The position numbers were made by a program, and so were the translations under genes. From Speluncibacter jeojiensis (lineage in GTDB: Bacteria > Actinomycetota > Actinomycetes > Mycobacteriales > Mycobacteriaceae), in the NCBI RefSeq assembly GCF_029589495.1, contig NZ_JAAIVF010000003.1, forward strand, positions 1 through 64,000: a DNA stretch of 64,000 bases, given 5' to 3'. Shown here piece after piece: positions 1-12,074 of the stretch; within the stretch, counting starts at the first letter, position 1; every line of letters starts with the position of its first letter. A model generated the notes under the pieces. It did not search any database. It saw only the letters and a list, made by a program, of their open reading frames with translations, and had not been told where the DNA came from.

Positions 1-1
1 G

Positions 2-3000
2 CAGTTGCTGGCGGCGCCGGACAACGGCATCGGGTATGGGATGCTGCGTTATCTGGAGCCGACCGCGAGCGCCGAGTTGGCGCAGTTGCCGACCCCGCAG
101 GTCAGCTTCAACTACCTCGGCCGACTCGGCTCCGCGGGCGGCGGCGCCGACCAGCCCTGGCTGCCGGTCGACGCCCCGACCCCGGACACGGACGGCGGCC
201 CGCGCTTCGGCGACGCCACCGCACCCGATCTGCCCGTCGCGGTCGCCCTGGACGTCAACGCGGTCACCCGACTGACCGACGCCGGACCGCAGCTGGAGGC
301 CACCTGGACGTTCCCGGCCGGGGTCCTGTCGGACGCGGAAGTGGCAGGCCGGGCCGAGCAGTGGCGACTGGCGTTGACCGCGATCACCGCTCATGTCGAG
401 CGCTCCGGGGCACGCGGCTTCACCCCGTCGGACCTCGACCTCGTCGGCCTGGAACAGGGCGCCATCGAAAGCCTCGAGCAGCGGTACCCGGACCTGACCG
501 ACATCTGGCCGCTCTCGCCGCTGCAGGACGGGCTGCTCTTCCACGCGATGATGGCGGAGCGGTTCGCGTCCGAGGCCACCGCGGCCGAGCGCGACGAGCT
601 CGGCGTGGCCAGTGCCGACTCGTACATGGTGCAGATCGGACTGGAACTGCACGGCACGGTCGACGCGGACCGTCTGCGCCGCGCCGCACAGGCACTGCTG
701 GACCGCTACCCGAACCTGCGCACCTCGTTCGTGCACGACGACGAGGGCGAATCGGTCCAGGTCGTGCACGAGCAGGTCGCCGCCCCCTGGACGGAGATGG
801 ACCTGCGCGGCACCGCGGCGGACGCCGTCGACGAGCGGGTCGAGCGCATCCTCACCGAGGACCGTGCGCAGCGCTTCGACATGGAATGCGCGCCGCTGCT
901 GCGGTTCCTGCTGCTGCGCACCGCGGTCGACCGCTACCTGCTGACGATGACGAACCATCACATCCTGCTCGACGGCTGGTCCACGCCGCTGGTGCTGCGG
1001 GACCTGCTGGTGCTCTACGCCACCGACGGCGACGCCGCGGTGCTGCCGCGGACCCGCTCGTACCGGGACTACCTGGCCTGGCTCGCCGGCCGGGACCCGC
1101 GGGCCTCGCTGATCGCGTGGGACGCCGCACTCGAGGGCCTCGTCGAACCGACCCGCCTGGTCCCCGAGGCCCGCGCCCGCACGCACTCGGTGCTGTCGAC
1201 GGACCTGCAGTTGTCCCTCGGCGAGGACGAGAGCGACACGCTGCGCGAGATCGCGCGCGCCCGCGACCTGACCGTGAACACGATGGTGCAGGTGGCGTGG
1301 GGGATCGTTTTGGGGGAGTTGACGTCTCGTGAGGATGTGGTGTTCGGGGCGACGGTGTCGGGTCGTCCGCCGGAGATTGCGGGGATCGAGTCGATGGTGG
1401 GGTTGTTCATCAACACGTTGCCGGTGCGGGTGGTGTTGGATCGTTCGGAGTCGTTGGGGGAGTTGCTCGAGCGGGTGCAGTCTGAGCAGGCGGGGTTGCT
1501 GGATCATCATTATCTGGGGTTGACGGAGATTCAGCAGCAGGTGGGTGCGGCGGCGACGTTCGACACGTTGACGGTGTTCGAGTCGTACCCCGTCGACCGC
1601 GCCGGCCTGACCGAGGAGACCGACATCGCCGGGATGCACGTCGTCGACGTGCACGGCAGCGACGCCGCCCACTATCCGCTGAGCCTGGTTGCCTCCACCG
1701 ACACCGCGCTGCGGTTGAAGCTGAAGTACCTGCCCGACATCTTCGACGCCGACGACGCCCGCCTCATCGGGGAGCGGGTCGTGCGGGTCCTGCAGGCCAT
1801 CGCCGCCGACGTCGACACGCCGCTGGCACGGCTGAGCCTGCTCTCCGACAGCGAGTGGCGTGACTTGGCGCCGGTCCGCGGCCGGCTCGGCCGGTCGGTG
1901 CGCAGCCTGCCGGACCTGTTCGCCGCCACCGCCGCCGAGAACGCGGATCGGGTCGCGTTGATGTTCGAGGACCAGCGTGTGAGCTACCGCGAACTCGACG
2001 AATGGTCCAACCGGATCGCCCGCGTCCTGATCGAGACCGGTGTCGGCCCCGAGACGTTCGTGGCGCTCGGTATCCCGCGCTCCATCGAATCCGTGCTGTC
2101 CACCTGGGCGATCGCGAAGACCGGCGCGGCCTTCGTACCGGTCGACCCCACCTACCCGGCCGAGCGCATCGAACACATGCTCACCGACTCCGGGGTCCGG
2201 CTGGGGGTGACGGTGTCGCCGCACCTGGACAAGCTGTCGACGTCGATCCGGTGGCTTGCGCTGGACGACCCGGAGTTCGAGATGGCCTGCGCGCTGGCCG
2301 ATCCCGCGCCGGTCACCGACGTTGATCGGCGCGGGCCGGTCCGCCTGGACAACATCGCCTACGTCGTCTACACCTCCGGCTCGACCGGCACCCCCAAGGG
2401 TGTCGTCGTCACCCACCGCGGACTGGACAGCTTCGCGACCGAGCAGCGCGACCGCTACGGCGCCACGGCCGGCTCACGCACCCTGCACTTCGCGACCCCG
2501 AGCTTCGACGGCTCGCTGTTCGAGTACTTGCAGGCCTTCGGTTCGGGCGCCACCATGGTGATCGTGCCGCCGACCATCTACGGCGGCGCCGAACTCGCCC
2601 GGCTGATCCAGCGCGAGAAGGTCACCCACGCCTTCATCACCACCGCGGCACTCGCCTCCATCGACCCGACCGCACCCGAACTCGACGGCCTGCCCGACTT
2701 CCAGGACGTGCTGGTCGGCGGCGAGGCCTGCCAGCCGGACCTGGCCACCCGCTGGGCTCCCGGTCGGCGGTTGTCGAACGTCTACGGACCCACCGAGACG
2801 ACAGTGATGACCAACATGAGCGAGCCGTTGGCCGCCGGCGGTCGGCTCGACATCGGCGGACCGATCCGCGGTACCCGGGAACTGGTGCTGGACAACCGTT
2901 TGCAGCCGGTCCCGGCCGGCGTGCCCGGGGAGCTGTACCTCGCCGGGGTCGGGCTGGCCCGTGGCTACCACGAGCGCCGCGGTTTGACCGCCGAGCGATT

Positions 3001-6000
3001 CGTCGCCGACCCGTTCGGCGAACCGGGGGAGCGGATGTACCGCACCGGTGACGTGGTGCGCTGGGTGCTCAACCCCGACGGCCCGGACCCGGTGGGGCAG
3101 ACCGACTACTCCATCGAGTATCTGGGGCGCAGCGATTTCCAGGTGAAGATCCGCGGCTTCCGGATCGAACTCGGCGAGGTCGACGCGATACTCACCGACC
3201 ATGACGACGTCACCTTCGCCGCCACGCTCGGCGTCGCGGGCCCGTCCGGCGACACCGTACTGGCGTCCTACGTGATGCCGGCGACGGGCGCCACCGTCCG
3301 CGAGCGCGAGTTGCTCGACTACCTGGCCGATCGGCTGCCCGCGCACATGGTCCCCGCCTCGGTGACCGTGCTCGACGCGATCCCGCTGAACCCGGTCGGC
3401 AAGCTCGACCGCCGCGCGCTGCCGGCACCGGAGTTCCACACCCAGGGCGCGGCCTACCGGGCGCCGGACGGGCCGATCGAGCAGGCCGTCGCGGAGGTCT
3501 TCGCCACGGTGCTGGGCCTGGACCGGGTCGGCGCCAACGACAGCTTCTTCGACCTCGGCGGGAACTCGCTGGTCGCCACCCGGGTGATCGCCCGTGTCAA
3601 CGCGGTCCTGGACCTCGACCTCGGCGTGCGCGCACTGTTCGAGTCGCCGACCGTGCACGAGATGGCCACCCGCATCGCCCGCGAGGGCACGCCCGGGGTA
3701 TCCCGGCCCGCGCTGACCCGCTACCCGCGGCCCGCGCACGTGCCGGTGTCGCTGGCCCAACAGCGGATGTGGTTCATCAACCAGTTCGACACCAGCTCGG
3801 CGGCCTACAACATCCCGCTCGTGGTGCGGTTGACGGGCGCCCTGGACCTGCAGGCGCTGCGCGCCGCGTTCGCCGACGTCCTCGAGCGCCACGAGACGCT
3901 GCGCACGCGGTTCCCGATGGTCGACCGCATGCCCACCCAGGAGGTTCTGGACACCCGCGACGCCCTGCCCGACATCGTGCCGGTCCCGGTGTCCGGACAC
4001 GACGACCTGATCGCCCGCATCACCGCGGTCGCGTCCACCGGATTCGATGTCGCACAGCAGGTTCCGCTGGATGCAGAGCTGCTGCGCCTCGGCCCCGACG
4101 AACACGTGCTGGTACTGGTGGTCCACCATATCTGCGCGGACGGGTTCTCGATGACACCGCTGGCCCGTGACGTCGTCGTCGCATACCAGTCGCGCACGAC
4201 CGGACACGCTCCCGAGTGGAGCCCGCTGGCCGTGCAGTACATCGATTACACGCTCTGGCAGCAGCAGCTGCTGGGCAACGCCGAGGACGCCGGCAGCATC
4301 CTGGCCCGACAACTCGAATACTGGACCAAGCACCTGGCCGGTCTGCCCGACGTGCTGCAGCTGCCCACCGACCGTCCCCGGCCGGCCCAGCGCAGCATGC
4401 GCGGCGACCAGGTCCGCTTCGAGATCGGCGCCGACGCGCATGCGCGTTTGACCGCGCTGGCCCGACAGCACAATTCGAGCATGTTCATGGCGGTGCACAC
4501 GGCGCTGTCGGTGCTGCTCGGCCGGTTGGCCGGCACCGACGACGTGCCACTGGGCACGCCGATCTCCGGGCGCGGCGAGGCCGAACTCGACGACCTGGTC
4601 GGCATGTTCGTCAACACGCTGGTCCTGCGCAGCCGCGTCGACACCGGGGCGTCGTTCCTCGACCTGCTCGCCCAGGTGCGCGAGGTCGACCTGGCTGCGT
4701 TCGCGCACGCGGATGTGCCGTTCGAGCGGCTCGTCGAGGTGCTCAACCCGTCCCGATCCACCTCCTATTCGCCGCTGTTCCAGGTCTCGCTCGAGTTCCA
4801 GAACACCGAGCAGCCGCGGCTGTCGCTGCCCGAACTGACCGTCGAGGGCGTCGACCCGGGGATGGACGTGGCGAAGGTCGACCTGGAGTTCCTGCTGTGC
4901 GAACGGTTCGACGAGCAGGGCGCACCCGAGGGCATCACCGGTTCGCTGGTGTACGCGACCGACCTGTTCGACGCCGACACGGTCGCCGAGGTCGCCGAGC
5001 GGTTCGTCCGGGTCGTGGACACCGTCACCGAATCTCCGCACGCCCCGGTCGGCGACGTCGATCTGCTGGTGGGCGACGAGCGCGCCGACACCGCGCCGGC
5101 GGTCGGGCCCGACGCGGTCACCGCGCGGCTGTGGCCCGACCTGCTGGCGCACGCGGTCGAGCTGAACCCCGACGGTGCGGCACTCGTCTACGGCGACACC
5201 GTCATCGACTATCGCCGCCTCGACGAGCTGTCGAACCGGTTGGCGCGCATCCTCATCGGGCGCGGCATCGGACCCGAATCGTTCGTGGCGCTGGCGCTGC
5301 CGCGTTCGCTCGAGTCGGTGCTGTCGGTGTGGGCGGTCGCCAAGACCGGCGCCGCCTATCTGCCGGTGGACCCGAACTATCCGGCCGACCGGATCCAGCA
5401 CATGCTCGGCGACTCCGGGACGCACCTGGGGCTGACCACCCCGGACCGGCTCGGCACGCTGCCGCAGTCGGTGCCCTGGATGCTGCTCGAGGCCATGGGT
5501 GTGGACGGTGCCGGGCTGTCCGCGGAAATGGCGGCGGCCTCGCCGGATCCGGTCACCGACGCCGATCGGATCCGGCCCCTGCGGCTGGACCACCCGGCGT
5601 ACCTGATCTACACGTCCGGATCGACCGGTAGGCCCAAGGGCGTCATGGTGACCCACCGCGGTCTGGCGAACCTGCGGGCCGAGGAGCTCGGGCAGTTCCG
5701 GCTCGACACGGCCTCGCGGATCTCGCATTTCGCCTCACCCAGCTTCGACGCCTCGGTGTTCGAGCTGACGATGGCGTTCTCCGCCGGCGCGACCGTGGTG
5801 GTCGTGCCGCCCACGATCTACGGCGGCACCGAACTGACCACGCTGCTGCGCGAACAGCAGGTCAGCCACGCGTTCATCACCCCGACCGCGTTGGCGTCCA
5901 TCGACGAGAAGGGCGCCTCGACGATCCGGGTGCTGGTGGTCGCCGGCGAGGCCTGCCCGCCGGAGCTGACCGCGCGCTGGGCGGCGGGCCGGCGGATGCT

Positions 6001-7792
6001 CAACTGCTACGGCCCCACCGAGAGCACCATCGAGGCGAGCGTGAGCCCGCAGCTGGTGCCGGGGGAACCGGTCAGCATCGGCGGCCCGGCAACGGGATTC
6101 ACCGTGGTCGTGCTGGACACGCGCCTGCACCCGGTTCCGGTGGGTGTGCCGGGCGAGCTGTACCTGGCGGGGCCGGCGCTGGCCCGCGGCTATCACGGCC
6201 GGCCCGGGCTGACCGCCGACCGGTTCGTCGCCTACCCGTTCGGCGACCCGGGGGAGCGGATGTACCGCACCGGCGACGTCGTGCGCTGGGTCCGCGACGA
6301 CGACCGGCTGGTGCTGGAGTTCATCGGCCGCAGCGACTTCCAGGTCAAGGTGCGCGGCTTCCGTATCGAGCCGGGGGAGATCGACGAGGCGCTCGCGACG
6401 CATCCGGCGGTGGCGTTCGCCGCGACGATCGGGCACACGGGGCCGTCCGGGGACGCGATGCTCGCGTCGTACATCCTGCCGACCGAGGGCACCACGGTGG
6501 AACCGGCGGAGCTGCGCAGCCACGCCGCCGCGCTGCTGCCCGCGCACATGGTGCCGTCCTCGATCATGCTGCTCGACGAGATCCCGCTGACCCCGGTGGG
6601 CAAGCTGGACCGGGCGGCGCTGCCGGCGCCTCGGTTCGACCGCAAGTCGACCGACTTCCACGCGCCGACCAACCCGATCGAGGAGGTCGTCGCCGGCGTG
6701 TACGCCTCGGTGCTCGGGCTCGAGCGGGTCAGCATCGACGACAGCTTCTTCGACCTGGGCGGCAACTCGCTGATCGCGACCCGGGTGGTCCGCGAACTGG
6801 ATGCCCGGCTGGGCAAGCAGATCCCGCTGCAGATGCTGTTCCTCGATCCGAGCCCGGCCGGAGTGGCGCGGCGGATCGCCGACCTGATGGGCGCCGAGAT
6901 GACGCCGGCGGAGCTCGCCGCCAACGGTATCGCCGAGGCCCTGGCCCAGGTGGTGCCGCTGCGCGCCGGCGGATCGAAGCCGCCGCTGTTCTGCGTGCAC
7001 CCCGGAATCGGACTGGCCTGGGGCTACTCCGGGCTGGTGCAGCATCTCGAGCCCGACCGCCCGGTGTACGGGCTGCAGCTGCCGTTGCTCAGCGGCGGGC
7101 CGCAGTTCGAATCGCTCGACGAACTGGCCCGGTACTACGTGGCGCGGATGCGGGAGATCCAACCGCACGGGCCGTATCACCTGCTCGGATGGTCGCTCGG
7201 AGGCACCATCGCCCACGCAATGGCGGTCGCGGTCGCGGAGACCGGCGAACAGGTCGAAACCCTCGCGGTCATGGACAGCTACCCGCTGACCGAGGAGGAG
7301 TCAGCGGACGACACGGTGCTGACCGTCGAGGAGTTGCTGACCGGACTCGGCCTCGAGGCGGAGCAGGACGGCGCCGGCCACGAGCAGCTCACCTACGCCG
7401 GCGCGGCGGCGTTGCTCACCGAGCGGTTCGGTCAGGACATCGGGCTCACCGCCGAGCACCTGCAGCGGATCAGCAACGGCTTCACCGGGGCGACGCGGTT
7501 GATGCACCACTTCCACCCCAGCTCGTTCGGCGGCAACATGGTGTTCTTCGCGGCGGCGCGGCCCGACCACGACGCGCCGGCGCAGGCCCACCACCATTCC
7601 GTCGACGAATGGGAGCCGGTCGTGGCGGGCGGCATCCACGAATACGACATCGACTGCGAGCACAACCAGATGATCGAGCCCGGCTCGCTCGCCGCGGTCG
7701 GCGAAGTCCTCGAGACCTACCTCTCGCATCCGGACCGGCAGTTCAACGGTTCCGGGCACGTCATCTCGCGGCATCCCGCGCGTCCGCAGTGA
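2..7792 (+). CDS. Nonribosomal peptide synthetase, C-terminal part (E / C-A-T / C-A-T-TE), 5' partial
   Basis: The frame is already open at the window edge, so this is the 3' end of a larger synthetase; about 2,596 residues are visible. It begins inside an epimerization domain ([10 protein letters not shown] and VSFNYLG motifs). Then follow a condensation domain (HHILLDG near residue 316), an adenylation domain ([11 protein letters not shown] near 790), a carrier domain (GGNSL near 1184), a second condensation domain (HHICADG near 1373), adenylation ([11 protein letters not shown] near 1870), carrier (GGNSL near 2251) and a terminal thioesterase (GWSLGG near 2394). The last two residues are therefore added after a D-residue and the chain is released here. 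By hand alignment to GrsA the first A domain reads about DGFFLGVVMK, near isoleucine/valine codes; the second, about DAFFVACIEK, matches nothing I know. Bases 1299-1575 have foreign-looking codon use. Product unknown. Confidence 0.95.
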   Translation, partial: QLLAAPDNGIGYGMLRYLEPTASAELAQLPTPQVSFNYLGRLGSAGGGADQPWLPVDAPTPDTDGGPRFGDATAPDLPVAVALDVNAVTRLTDAGPQLEATWTFPAGVLSDAEVAGRAEQWRLALTAITAHVERSGARGFTPSDLDLVGLEQGAIESLEQRYPDLTDIWPLSPLQDGLLFHAMMAERFASEATAAERDELGVASADSYMVQIGLELHGTVDADRLRRAAQALLDRYPNLRTSFVHDDEGESVQVVHEQVAAPWTEMDLRGTAADAVDERVERILTEDRAQRFDMECAPLLRFLLLRTAVDRYLLTMTNHHILLDGWSTPLVLRDLLVLYATDGDAAVLPRTRSYRDYLAWLAGRDPRASLIAWDAALEGLVEPTRLVPEARARTHSVLSTDLQLSLGEDESDTLREIARARDLTVNTMVQVAWGIVLGELTSREDVVFGATVSGRPPEIAGIESMVGLFINTLPVRVVLDRSESLGELLERVQSEQAGLLDHHYLGLTEIQQQVGAAATFDTLTVFESYPVDRAGLTEETDIAGMHVVDVHGSDAAHYPLSLVASTDTALRLKLKYLPDIFDADDARLIGERVVRVLQAIAADVDTPLARLSLLSDSEWRDLAPVRGRLGRSVRSLPDLFAATAAENADRVALMFEDQRVSYRELDEWSNRIARVLIETGVGPETFVALGIPRSIESVLSTWAIAKTGAAFVPVDPTYPAERIEHMLTDSGVRLGVTVSPHLDKLSTSIRWLALDDPEFEMACALADPAPVTDVDRRGPVRLDNIAYVVYTSGSTGTPKGVVVTHRGLDSFATEQRDRYGATAGSRTLHFATPSFDGSLFEYLQAFGSGATMVIVPPTIYGGAELARLIQREKVTHAFITTAALASIDPTAPELDGLPDFQDVLVGGEACQPDLATRWAPGRRLSNVYGPTETTVMTNMSEPLAAGGRLDIGGPIRGTRELVLDNRLQPVPAGVPGELYLAGVGLARGYHERRGLTAERFVADPFGEPGERMYRTGDVVRWVLNPDGPDPVGQTDYSIEYLGRSDFQVKIRGFRIELGEVDAILTDHDDVTFAATLGVAGPSGDTVLASYVMPATGATVRERELLDYLADRLPAHMVPASVTVLDAIPLNPVGKLDRRALPAPEFHTQGAAYRAPDGPIEQAVAEVFATVLGLDRVGANDSFFDLGGNSLVATRVIARVNAVLDLDLGVRALFESPTVHEMATRIAREGTPGVSRPALTRYPRPAHVPVSLAQQRMWFINQFDTSSAAYNIPLVVRLTGALDLQALRAAFADVLERHETLRTRFPMVDRMPTQEVLDTRDALPDIVPVPVSGHDDLIARITAVASTGFDVAQQVPLDAELLRLGPDEHVLVLVVHHICADGFSMTPLARDVVVAYQSRTTGHAPEWSPLAVQYIDYTLWQQQLLGNAEDAGSILARQLEYWTKHLAGLPDVLQLPTDRPRPAQRSMRGDQVRFEIGADAHARLTALARQHNSSMFMAVHTALSVLLGRLAGTDDVPLGTPISGRGEAELDDLVGMFVNTLVLRSRVDTGASFLDLLAQVREVDLAAFAHADVPFERLVEVLNPSRSTSYSPLFQVSLEFQNTEQPRLSLPELTVEGVDPGMDVAKVDLEFLLCERFDEQGAPEGITGSLVYATDLFDADTVAEVAERFVRVVDTVTESPHAPVGDVDLLVGDERADTAPAVGPDAVTARLWPDLLAHAVELNPDGAALVYGDTVIDYRRLDELSNRLARILIGRGIGPESFVALALPRSLESVLSVWAVAKTGAAYLPVDPNYPADRIQHMLGDSGTHLGLTTPDRLGTLPQSVPWMLLEAMGVDGAGLSAEMAAASPDPVTDADRIRPLRLDHPAYLIYTSGSTGRPKGVMVTHRGLANLRAEELGQFRLDTASRISHFASPSFDASVFELTMAFSAGATVVVVPPTIYGGTELTTLLREQQVSHAFITPTALASIDEKGASTIRVLVVAGEACPPELTARWAAGRRMLNCYGPTESTIEASVSPQLVPGEPVSIGGPATGFTVVVLDTRLHPVPVGVPGELYLAGPALARGYHGRPGLTADRFVAYPFGDPGERMYRTGDVVRWVRDDDRLVLEFIGRSDFQVKVRGFRIEPGEIDEALATHPAVAFAATIGHTGPSGDAMLASYILPTEGTTVEPAELRSHAAALLPAHMVPSSIMLLDEIPLTPVGKLDRAALPAPRFDRKSTDFHAPTNPIEEVVAGVYASVLGLERVSIDDSFFDLGGNSLIATRVVRELDARLGKQIPLQMLFLDPSPAGVARRIADLMGAEMTPAELAANGIAEALAQVVPLRAGGSKPPLFCVHPGIGLAWGYSGLVQHLEPDRPVYGLQLPLLSGGPQFESLDELARYYVARMREIQPHGPYHLLGWSLGGTIAHAMAVAVAETGEQVETLAVMDSYPLTEEESADDTVLTVEELLTGLGLEAEQDGAGHEQLTYAGAAALLTERFGQDIGLTAEHLQRISNGFTGATRLMHHFHPSSFGGNMVFFAAARPDHDAPAQAHHHSVDEWEPVVAGGIHEYDIDCEHNQMIEPGSLAAVGEVLETYLSHPDRQFNGSGHVISRHPARPQ

Positions 7793-7847
7793 GATCGCGG
7801 GAGTGATCGCGGCTGCCCGTCGCCGCGGGTGTGGAGTGCGGTGACGG

Positions 7848-8029
7848 TCAGCTCAACACACCGGTCAGGGCGCGCGTGAGCACGGTGTCGAACTGGTCGG
7901 CGGGTTCGGGGGAGTGTCGGGCCGCGGCGAGCAGGTCGGCGATGCGGGGATGGGTTCCGGCGGCAGCGATGTGGCGAAGATAAGCCGATTGCCGTGCGGT
8001 GCCGTCACCGGCAGCTGTCGTTTCGTTCT
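7848..8029 (-). pseudogene. 3' half of a TetR-family regulator gene cut by the transposon
   Basis: On the minus strand this reads ETTAAGDG...DTVLTRALTGVLS and a stop: the end of a TetR ligand-binding domain with no start codon of its own. The missing front part lies at 15792-16187, on the far side of the transposon. Removing the element and one copy of the 5-bp target duplication joins the parts in frame (...LFVQN|ETTAAG...) into a 190-residue protein. The gene was intact before insertion and is presumably inactive now. Confidence 0.88.
8025..8029. repeat. Target-site duplication GTTCT, left copy
   Basis: GTTCT abuts the left inverted repeat and recurs directly outside the right one at 15792-15796. 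Five bases is the normal duplication length of Tn3-family elements. Confidence 0.93.
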
Positions 8030-8070
8030 GGGGTCGCCGTAGTACTCGGGAAATTTCGGGCGGATATGGC
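8030..8070 (+). repeat. Left terminal inverted repeat of the transposon
   Basis: This 41-bp end starts GGGGTCGCCGTAGTACTC and matches the reverse complement of 15751-15791 except at positions 6 and 18. It is the expected binding site for the Tn3-type transposase encoded just inside it. Confidence 0.95.
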
Positions 8071-8096
8071 CAAGTAGCCTGCTGGGCTGGGGATTC

Positions 8097-11000
8097 GTGC
8101 TCAGGCCGGAGGTGCTGGTGGTTGCCGAGGTATACACCGACGCAGAGTTGGAAGCCCTGCGGCAGTTCCCGGACATCGGCCGCGAGGAACTGTTCCGGTT
8201 CTTCACGTTGACCCCGGCAGACATGGCGTTCGTCGACCCGGGCCGGGGCCGCGGGCCCGCGGACCGGCTGGGGCTTGCCGTCGCACTGTGCAGCCTGCCC
8301 TGGCTCGGGTTCGTTCCCGATGACGTGGCCTGCGCGCCGCCGGCGGCGGTGGCGCGGCTGGCCGAACAGCTTCGGATCGATCCCGGCGAGATCAGGTCGT
8401 ATGGTCGGCGCGCGAAGACCCGCACCGAGCATCTGCGGCTGGCGGCAAGGTATCTCGGGTGGCGGGCGCCGACGACGTTGGAGCTCAAGGAACTCGACGA
8501 GTTCTTGTTGGCGCGGGCAATGGAACACGACTCGCCGACCCTGCTGTTCCGGCTGGCCTGTGAGTACCTGATCTCGGCGAAGGTGATCCGGCCGGGTCCG
8601 GTGATCGTGGTCAAACGGGTCGGGCACGCCCGAGAGATCGCACGGCGTGAAACCTTCGACCGGCTCGCCCACGAGTTCACCGACGAACGCTGTGCGGCGT
8701 TGGATGGGCTGCTCGAGGTCGATCCCGAGATCGGGATGACCCGGCTGCGGTGGCTGGGCAAGGGGCCGGTGGAGGCCTCGGCGGCGGCGGTGAAGGCCGA
8801 GGTCGGGAAGCTGGAGTTCCTGCGCGCGATGGGCGCGCACACCCTGGATCTGTCGGTGCTGCCGGCCGAGCGGCGCCGATTCCTGGCCACGATCGGGCGG
8901 CGCCTGACCGGGCAGGCGTTGGCGCGGCGCGAACCCGAGCGGCGGTATCCGATCCTGTTGACGCTGGTGGCGCAGTCGGCGACCGAGGTCCTCGACGAGG
9001 TCATCGTGTTGTTCGACCAGGCGGTCTCGGCGCGTGAGAGCAAGGCCGGACACAAGATGAGCGAAGCGTTGGCCGAACGCGCCAAGGCCGGGGAGGACCG
9101 GCAGGTGCTGCTGGATGCGATCTTGGCCATCGCCGCGGACCCGGCGGTGCCGGACGAGCAGGTCGGCGCTCTGATCCGCGGCGAGACGATCGGATGGCAG
9201 CGGCTGCGGGCCGCGCGGTCGACCGCCTTGCCGCGGCTGCCGCGCGATCACGGCCACCTCGCCTCACTGGACGGCTCCTACAGTTACCTGCGGCAGTTCA
9301 CCCCACACGTCCTCGAGGCCGTGGCGTTCGCCGGCGGCACCGCCGCGAACGAACTCCTTGCGGCGGTGGCGATCCTGCGGCAACTCAATGCCACCGGCGC
9401 CCGCAAGGTCCCCGCCGATGCCCCGGCCGGGTTCGTCCCGGCCCGCTGGCGCGGCTACCTCGCCGATGCGACCAAATCCGGGAACACAAGCGCCTACCGG
9501 CACTACTGGGAGTTGTGTGTGCTGCTTGCCCTGCGGGACGCGCTGCGTTCGGGGGATGTGTGGGTGCCCGGGTCGCGCCGCTACGCCGACCCCGCCGCCT
9601 ACCTGCTCACCTGCGAGCAGTGGGCCGACCAGCGAGCCGAGTTCTGCCGACTGGTCGGCAAACCCGCCGACGCCGCCCTAGCCCTGGCCGGCGTGCAGGA
9701 CGAGCTGCACACGGCGCTCGGCGAATTGGAGCAGGCCCTGGCCGCGGGCGACGGTCTGGTCCGTCTCGACGAGCGTGGCGAGCTGGTGATCTCCCCGCTG
9801 CCGGCGGAAACCATCCCGACCGAGGCGGAGACGCTCAAGGCGGAGCTGACCGAGATGCTGCCGTTCGCGCCGATCGTGTCGCTGCTGATCGAGATGGACC
9901 AGCACACCGGGCTGCTGGACTGCTTCACCCACGCCGGCGGCAAACACACCCGCACACCGGAGCTGAAACGGAACCTGATCGCGGTGCTGCTCGCGCAGGC
10001 GACGAACCTCGGCCTGACCCGCATGGCCGACGCGTGCGGCATCTCCTACAACATCCTGGTCTGGACCGCCGAATGGTATGTGCGCGAGGAAACGCTGCGT
10101 GCGGCGAACCTGGCGCTGATCGGCTATCACCGGAAACTGCCGCTGACCCCAGTCTTCGGGTCCGGCACCGTGTCCTCGAGCGATGGGCAGCGGTTCCCCA
10201 CCCGCGGCAAGTCTGTCACCGCGCGGGCGTTGAGCAGGTACTTCGCCCACGAGGGACTGTCGACATACACGCACGTGACCGACCAGCACACCATCTACGG
10301 CACGAAGATCATCGTGGCCACCAAACGCGAGGCGCACTACGTGCTCGACGAGATCCTCGGCAACGCCACCGACATCCCGATCACCGAACACGCCACCGAC
10401 ACGCACGGGGTGACGCTGGTCAACTTCGCCCTGTTCGACCTGCTCGGTCTGCAACTCTCGCCGCGGATCCGGGACCTCGGGAAGATCACCCTGTACCGGA
10501 CCGGCCCAAAATCGGACGTGGACGCGGTGTTTCCGCTGGCCGGGCCGCTGCTGACCCGGCGGGCCAACCTGGATCTGATCGCCGCGCACTGGGACGATCT
10601 GCTCCGGTTGGCTGGCTCGCTGAAGTTCGGGCACGCCACCGCCTCGCTGCTCGTCGGCAAACTTTCCGCCTCAACCCGGCAGAACGCGCTGGCCGGGGCG
10701 CTCAAGGAATACGGGGCGCTGCGCCGGACGATCTACGCCGCCCGGTACCTCTCGGATGTGGCGTACCGGCGCAAGATCAGCCGGCAGCTGAACAAGGGCG
10801 AATCCCTGCACGCGCTCAAACGGGACCTGCTCTACGCCCACGAAGGCACCCTCCGCGGCCGGCACCTCGAGCAGCAAACCGAGCAGGCGTGGTGCCTGAC
10901 GCTGGTCACCAACGCGGTGGTGACCTGGACCACCGAGTACTACGGGCTCGCGGTCGAGCAGCTACGCCGCACCGGCCGGCGGATCGACGACGACGTGCTC

Positions 11001-11132
11001 GCCCACATCTCCCCGGCGCACAGCGAAAACATCAACTTCTTCGGCTCCATCGACGTCGACATCGAAGGCGAACTCGCCGCCCTCGGCCCCACCGGCCACC
11101 GACCCCTCCGCGTCACCGACACCCTCTTCTGA
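8097..11132 (+). CDS. tnpA: Tn3-family transposase TnpA
   Basis: A 1,011-residue protein of the length usual for Tn3-family DDE transposases (about 950-1,010). The N-terminal part (DAELEALRQFPDIGREELFRFF) is the domain that recognises the terminal repeats. The C-terminal half carries the catalytic region, with candidate acidic residues in SSDGQRF, TDTHG and NKGESLHALKRDL. No frameshift or internal stop is seen, so it should be active. The GTG at 8097 lies 27 bp inside the left terminal repeat; a GTG six codons later is possible. Transcription runs inward from the left end. Confidence 0.96.
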   Translation: MLRPEVLVVAEVYTDAELEALRQFPDIGREELFRFFTLTPADMAFVDPGRGRGPADRLGLAVALCSLPWLGFVPDDVACAPPAAVARLAEQLRIDPGEIRSYGRRAKTRTEHLRLAARYLGWRAPTTLELKELDEFLLARAMEHDSPTLLFRLACEYLISAKVIRPGPVIVVKRVGHAREIARRETFDRLAHEFTDERCAALDGLLEVDPEIGMTRLRWLGKGPVEASAAAVKAEVGKLEFLRAMGAHTLDLSVLPAERRRFLATIGRRLTGQALARREPERRYPILLTLVAQSATEVLDEVIVLFDQAVSARESKAGHKMSEALAERAKAGEDRQVLLDAILAIAADPAVPDEQVGALIRGETIGWQRLRAARSTALPRLPRDHGHLASLDGSYSYLRQFTPHVLEAVAFAGGTAANELLAAVAILRQLNATGARKVPADAPAGFVPARWRGYLADATKSGNTSAYRHYWELCVLLALRDALRSGDVWVPGSRRYADPAAYLLTCEQWADQRAEFCRLVGKPADAALALAGVQDELHTALGELEQALAAGDGLVRLDERGELVISPLPAETIPTEAETLKAELTEMLPFAPIVSLLIEMDQHTGLLDCFTHAGGKHTRTPELKRNLIAVLLAQATNLGLTRMADACGISYNILVWTAEWYVREETLRAANLALIGYHRKLPLTPVFGSGTVSSSDGQRFPTRGKSVTARALSRYFAHEGLSTYTHVTDQHTIYGTKIIVATKREAHYVLDEILGNATDIPITEHATDTHGVTLVNFALFDLLGLQLSPRIRDLGKITLYRTGPKSDVDAVFPLAGPLLTRRANLDLIAAHWDDLLRLAGSLKFGHATASLLVGKLSASTRQNALAGALKEYGALRRTIYAARYLSDVAYRRKISRQLNKGESLHALKRDLLYAHEGTLRGRHLEQQTEQAWCLTLVTNAVVTWTTEYYGLAVEQLRRTGRRIDDDVLAHISPAHSENINFFGSIDVDIEGELAALGPTGHRPLRVTDTLF

Positions 11133-11427
11133 TGAGAGCCTTCTTGTACCCGACCATCAAGACTCAAGGCCGTCCCCGCGCCCGGACACGCCGGGCAGGC
11201 CGTGGTCCCGCCTCGCCAGTGGGGTTGGCGAACGCACCCTTGCAGGCCCCTTGCACGTCCACCGCCTCGTCCGGGGCTACGAACGCTTCCCGGAGCAAGA
11301 ACAGTGGTGTGATCTACGCCCCAAGGACCCTGGCCCCGCGTTTCCCACGCCAGGGCCAGGGCGCACCAAAGACTGGGGGGTTCGCGCAATCAGGCTTCCG
11401 CGGCCCATCCTGATGGCTGTTACCTAG
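11133..11427. other. Intergenic region between transposase and cargo
   Basis: About 295 bp between the convergent ends of tnpA and the cargo operon. I recognise no gene here. It contains a stem-loop at 11328-11355 (CCCTGGC paired with GCCAGGG) that could end transcription from either side. Open frames crossing it lack a start or any recognisable domain. Confidence 0.5.
11328..11355. terminator. Stem-loop between convergent tnpA and cargo genes
   Basis: CCCTGGC and GCCAGGG form a perfect 7-bp stem around a 14-base loop, between two genes transcribed towards each other. There is no T-tract, so it is only a candidate bidirectional terminator. Confidence 0.35.
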
Positions 11428-12027
11428 CTAGGTTCCCTGCTCAAACGAGTACCAGTTGTCGGCGACTTTATCGAGCCGTCCGAACCATGCCGGACTGTGG
11501 TTGCAATCCGCTGTGTAAACCCATCCGATTTTCGTTAACGCGGACCGCTTGCTGTCAACGAAGTAAACGCAATTGTCCTCCTCGATATAGACACTGGAGA
11601 ACTCAATTCCGTCGATCTCGGTGGGGCCGACGCGTTGCGTGTGATCCCGCAGCATCGACGTCGCGAGTCTCTCCATCTCGTAGTGGGCCTGGTCGAACCC
11701 GCGAACTGCCGGCGTCGGCACCAGCACGAAAATGAGTGCCGTCGCTGCCACGGCCAAAGGAGCAAGCCCCGCGCCCCACGGCAGTCGTCTTTCCCTTTTC
11801 CAGTAACCGAAGGACCGGAAGGCCCAAACCACCCCGACAGTGGCGAGGCCAAGGATCGCCAAACCCACAGTGGCTGGTTCGACTATGACGACGGCAGGTT
11901 TCGGGTACTGCCACCAGTCGTAACGCACACCAGCGAGCAGTAGGAGGAACGGAACCGCGGCGAGTGCGACGCCGAGGCCGAGCAGAGACGTTCGATGTCG
12001 TTCGTTGTTACCGTTCTGGAGCACCAT
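11428..12027 (-). CDS. Small membrane protein, transposon cargo, possible immunity partner
   Basis: A 199-residue protein with three hydrophobic segments (about 15-36, 47-70, 84-106), then a soluble C-terminal domain of roughly 90 residues holding two cysteines (DNCVYF and TADCNHS) that may form a disulfide. I recognise no family. It lies 47 bp downstream of the large secreted cargo protein on the same strand, so the two are probably co-transcribed. A three-TM protein behind a secreted protein with a toxin-like tail resembles an immunity gene; that is inference from position and topology. GC is lower than in the host genes. Confidence 0.7.
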   Translation of the reverse strand: MVLQNGNNERHRTSLLGLGVALAAVPFLLLLAGVRYDWWQYPKPAVVIVEPATVGLAILGLATVGVVWAFRSFGYWKRERRLPWGAGLAPLAVAATALIFVLVPTPAVRGFDQAHYEMERLATSMLRDHTQRVGPTEIDGIEFSSVYIEEDNCVYFVDSKRSALTKIGWVYTADCNHSPAWFGRLDKVADNWYSFEQGT

Positions 12028-12074
12028 CCACCTCCATTGCTGGCCAAAGTTTGAGTTTATTTGTTCCCATTTGA

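Noticed and set aside
2474-5728. A 1,084-codon open frame on the minus strand inside the synthetase gene.
   Set aside because: It is the antisense shadow of the high-GC NRPS; its translation is rich in Arg, Gly and Gln and has no domain, while the plus strand has complete NRPS domains.
11133-11427. A small gene or intron fragment between tnpA and the cargo.
   Set aside because: Frames crossing the region continue shadow frames of tnpA or lack starts and motifs.
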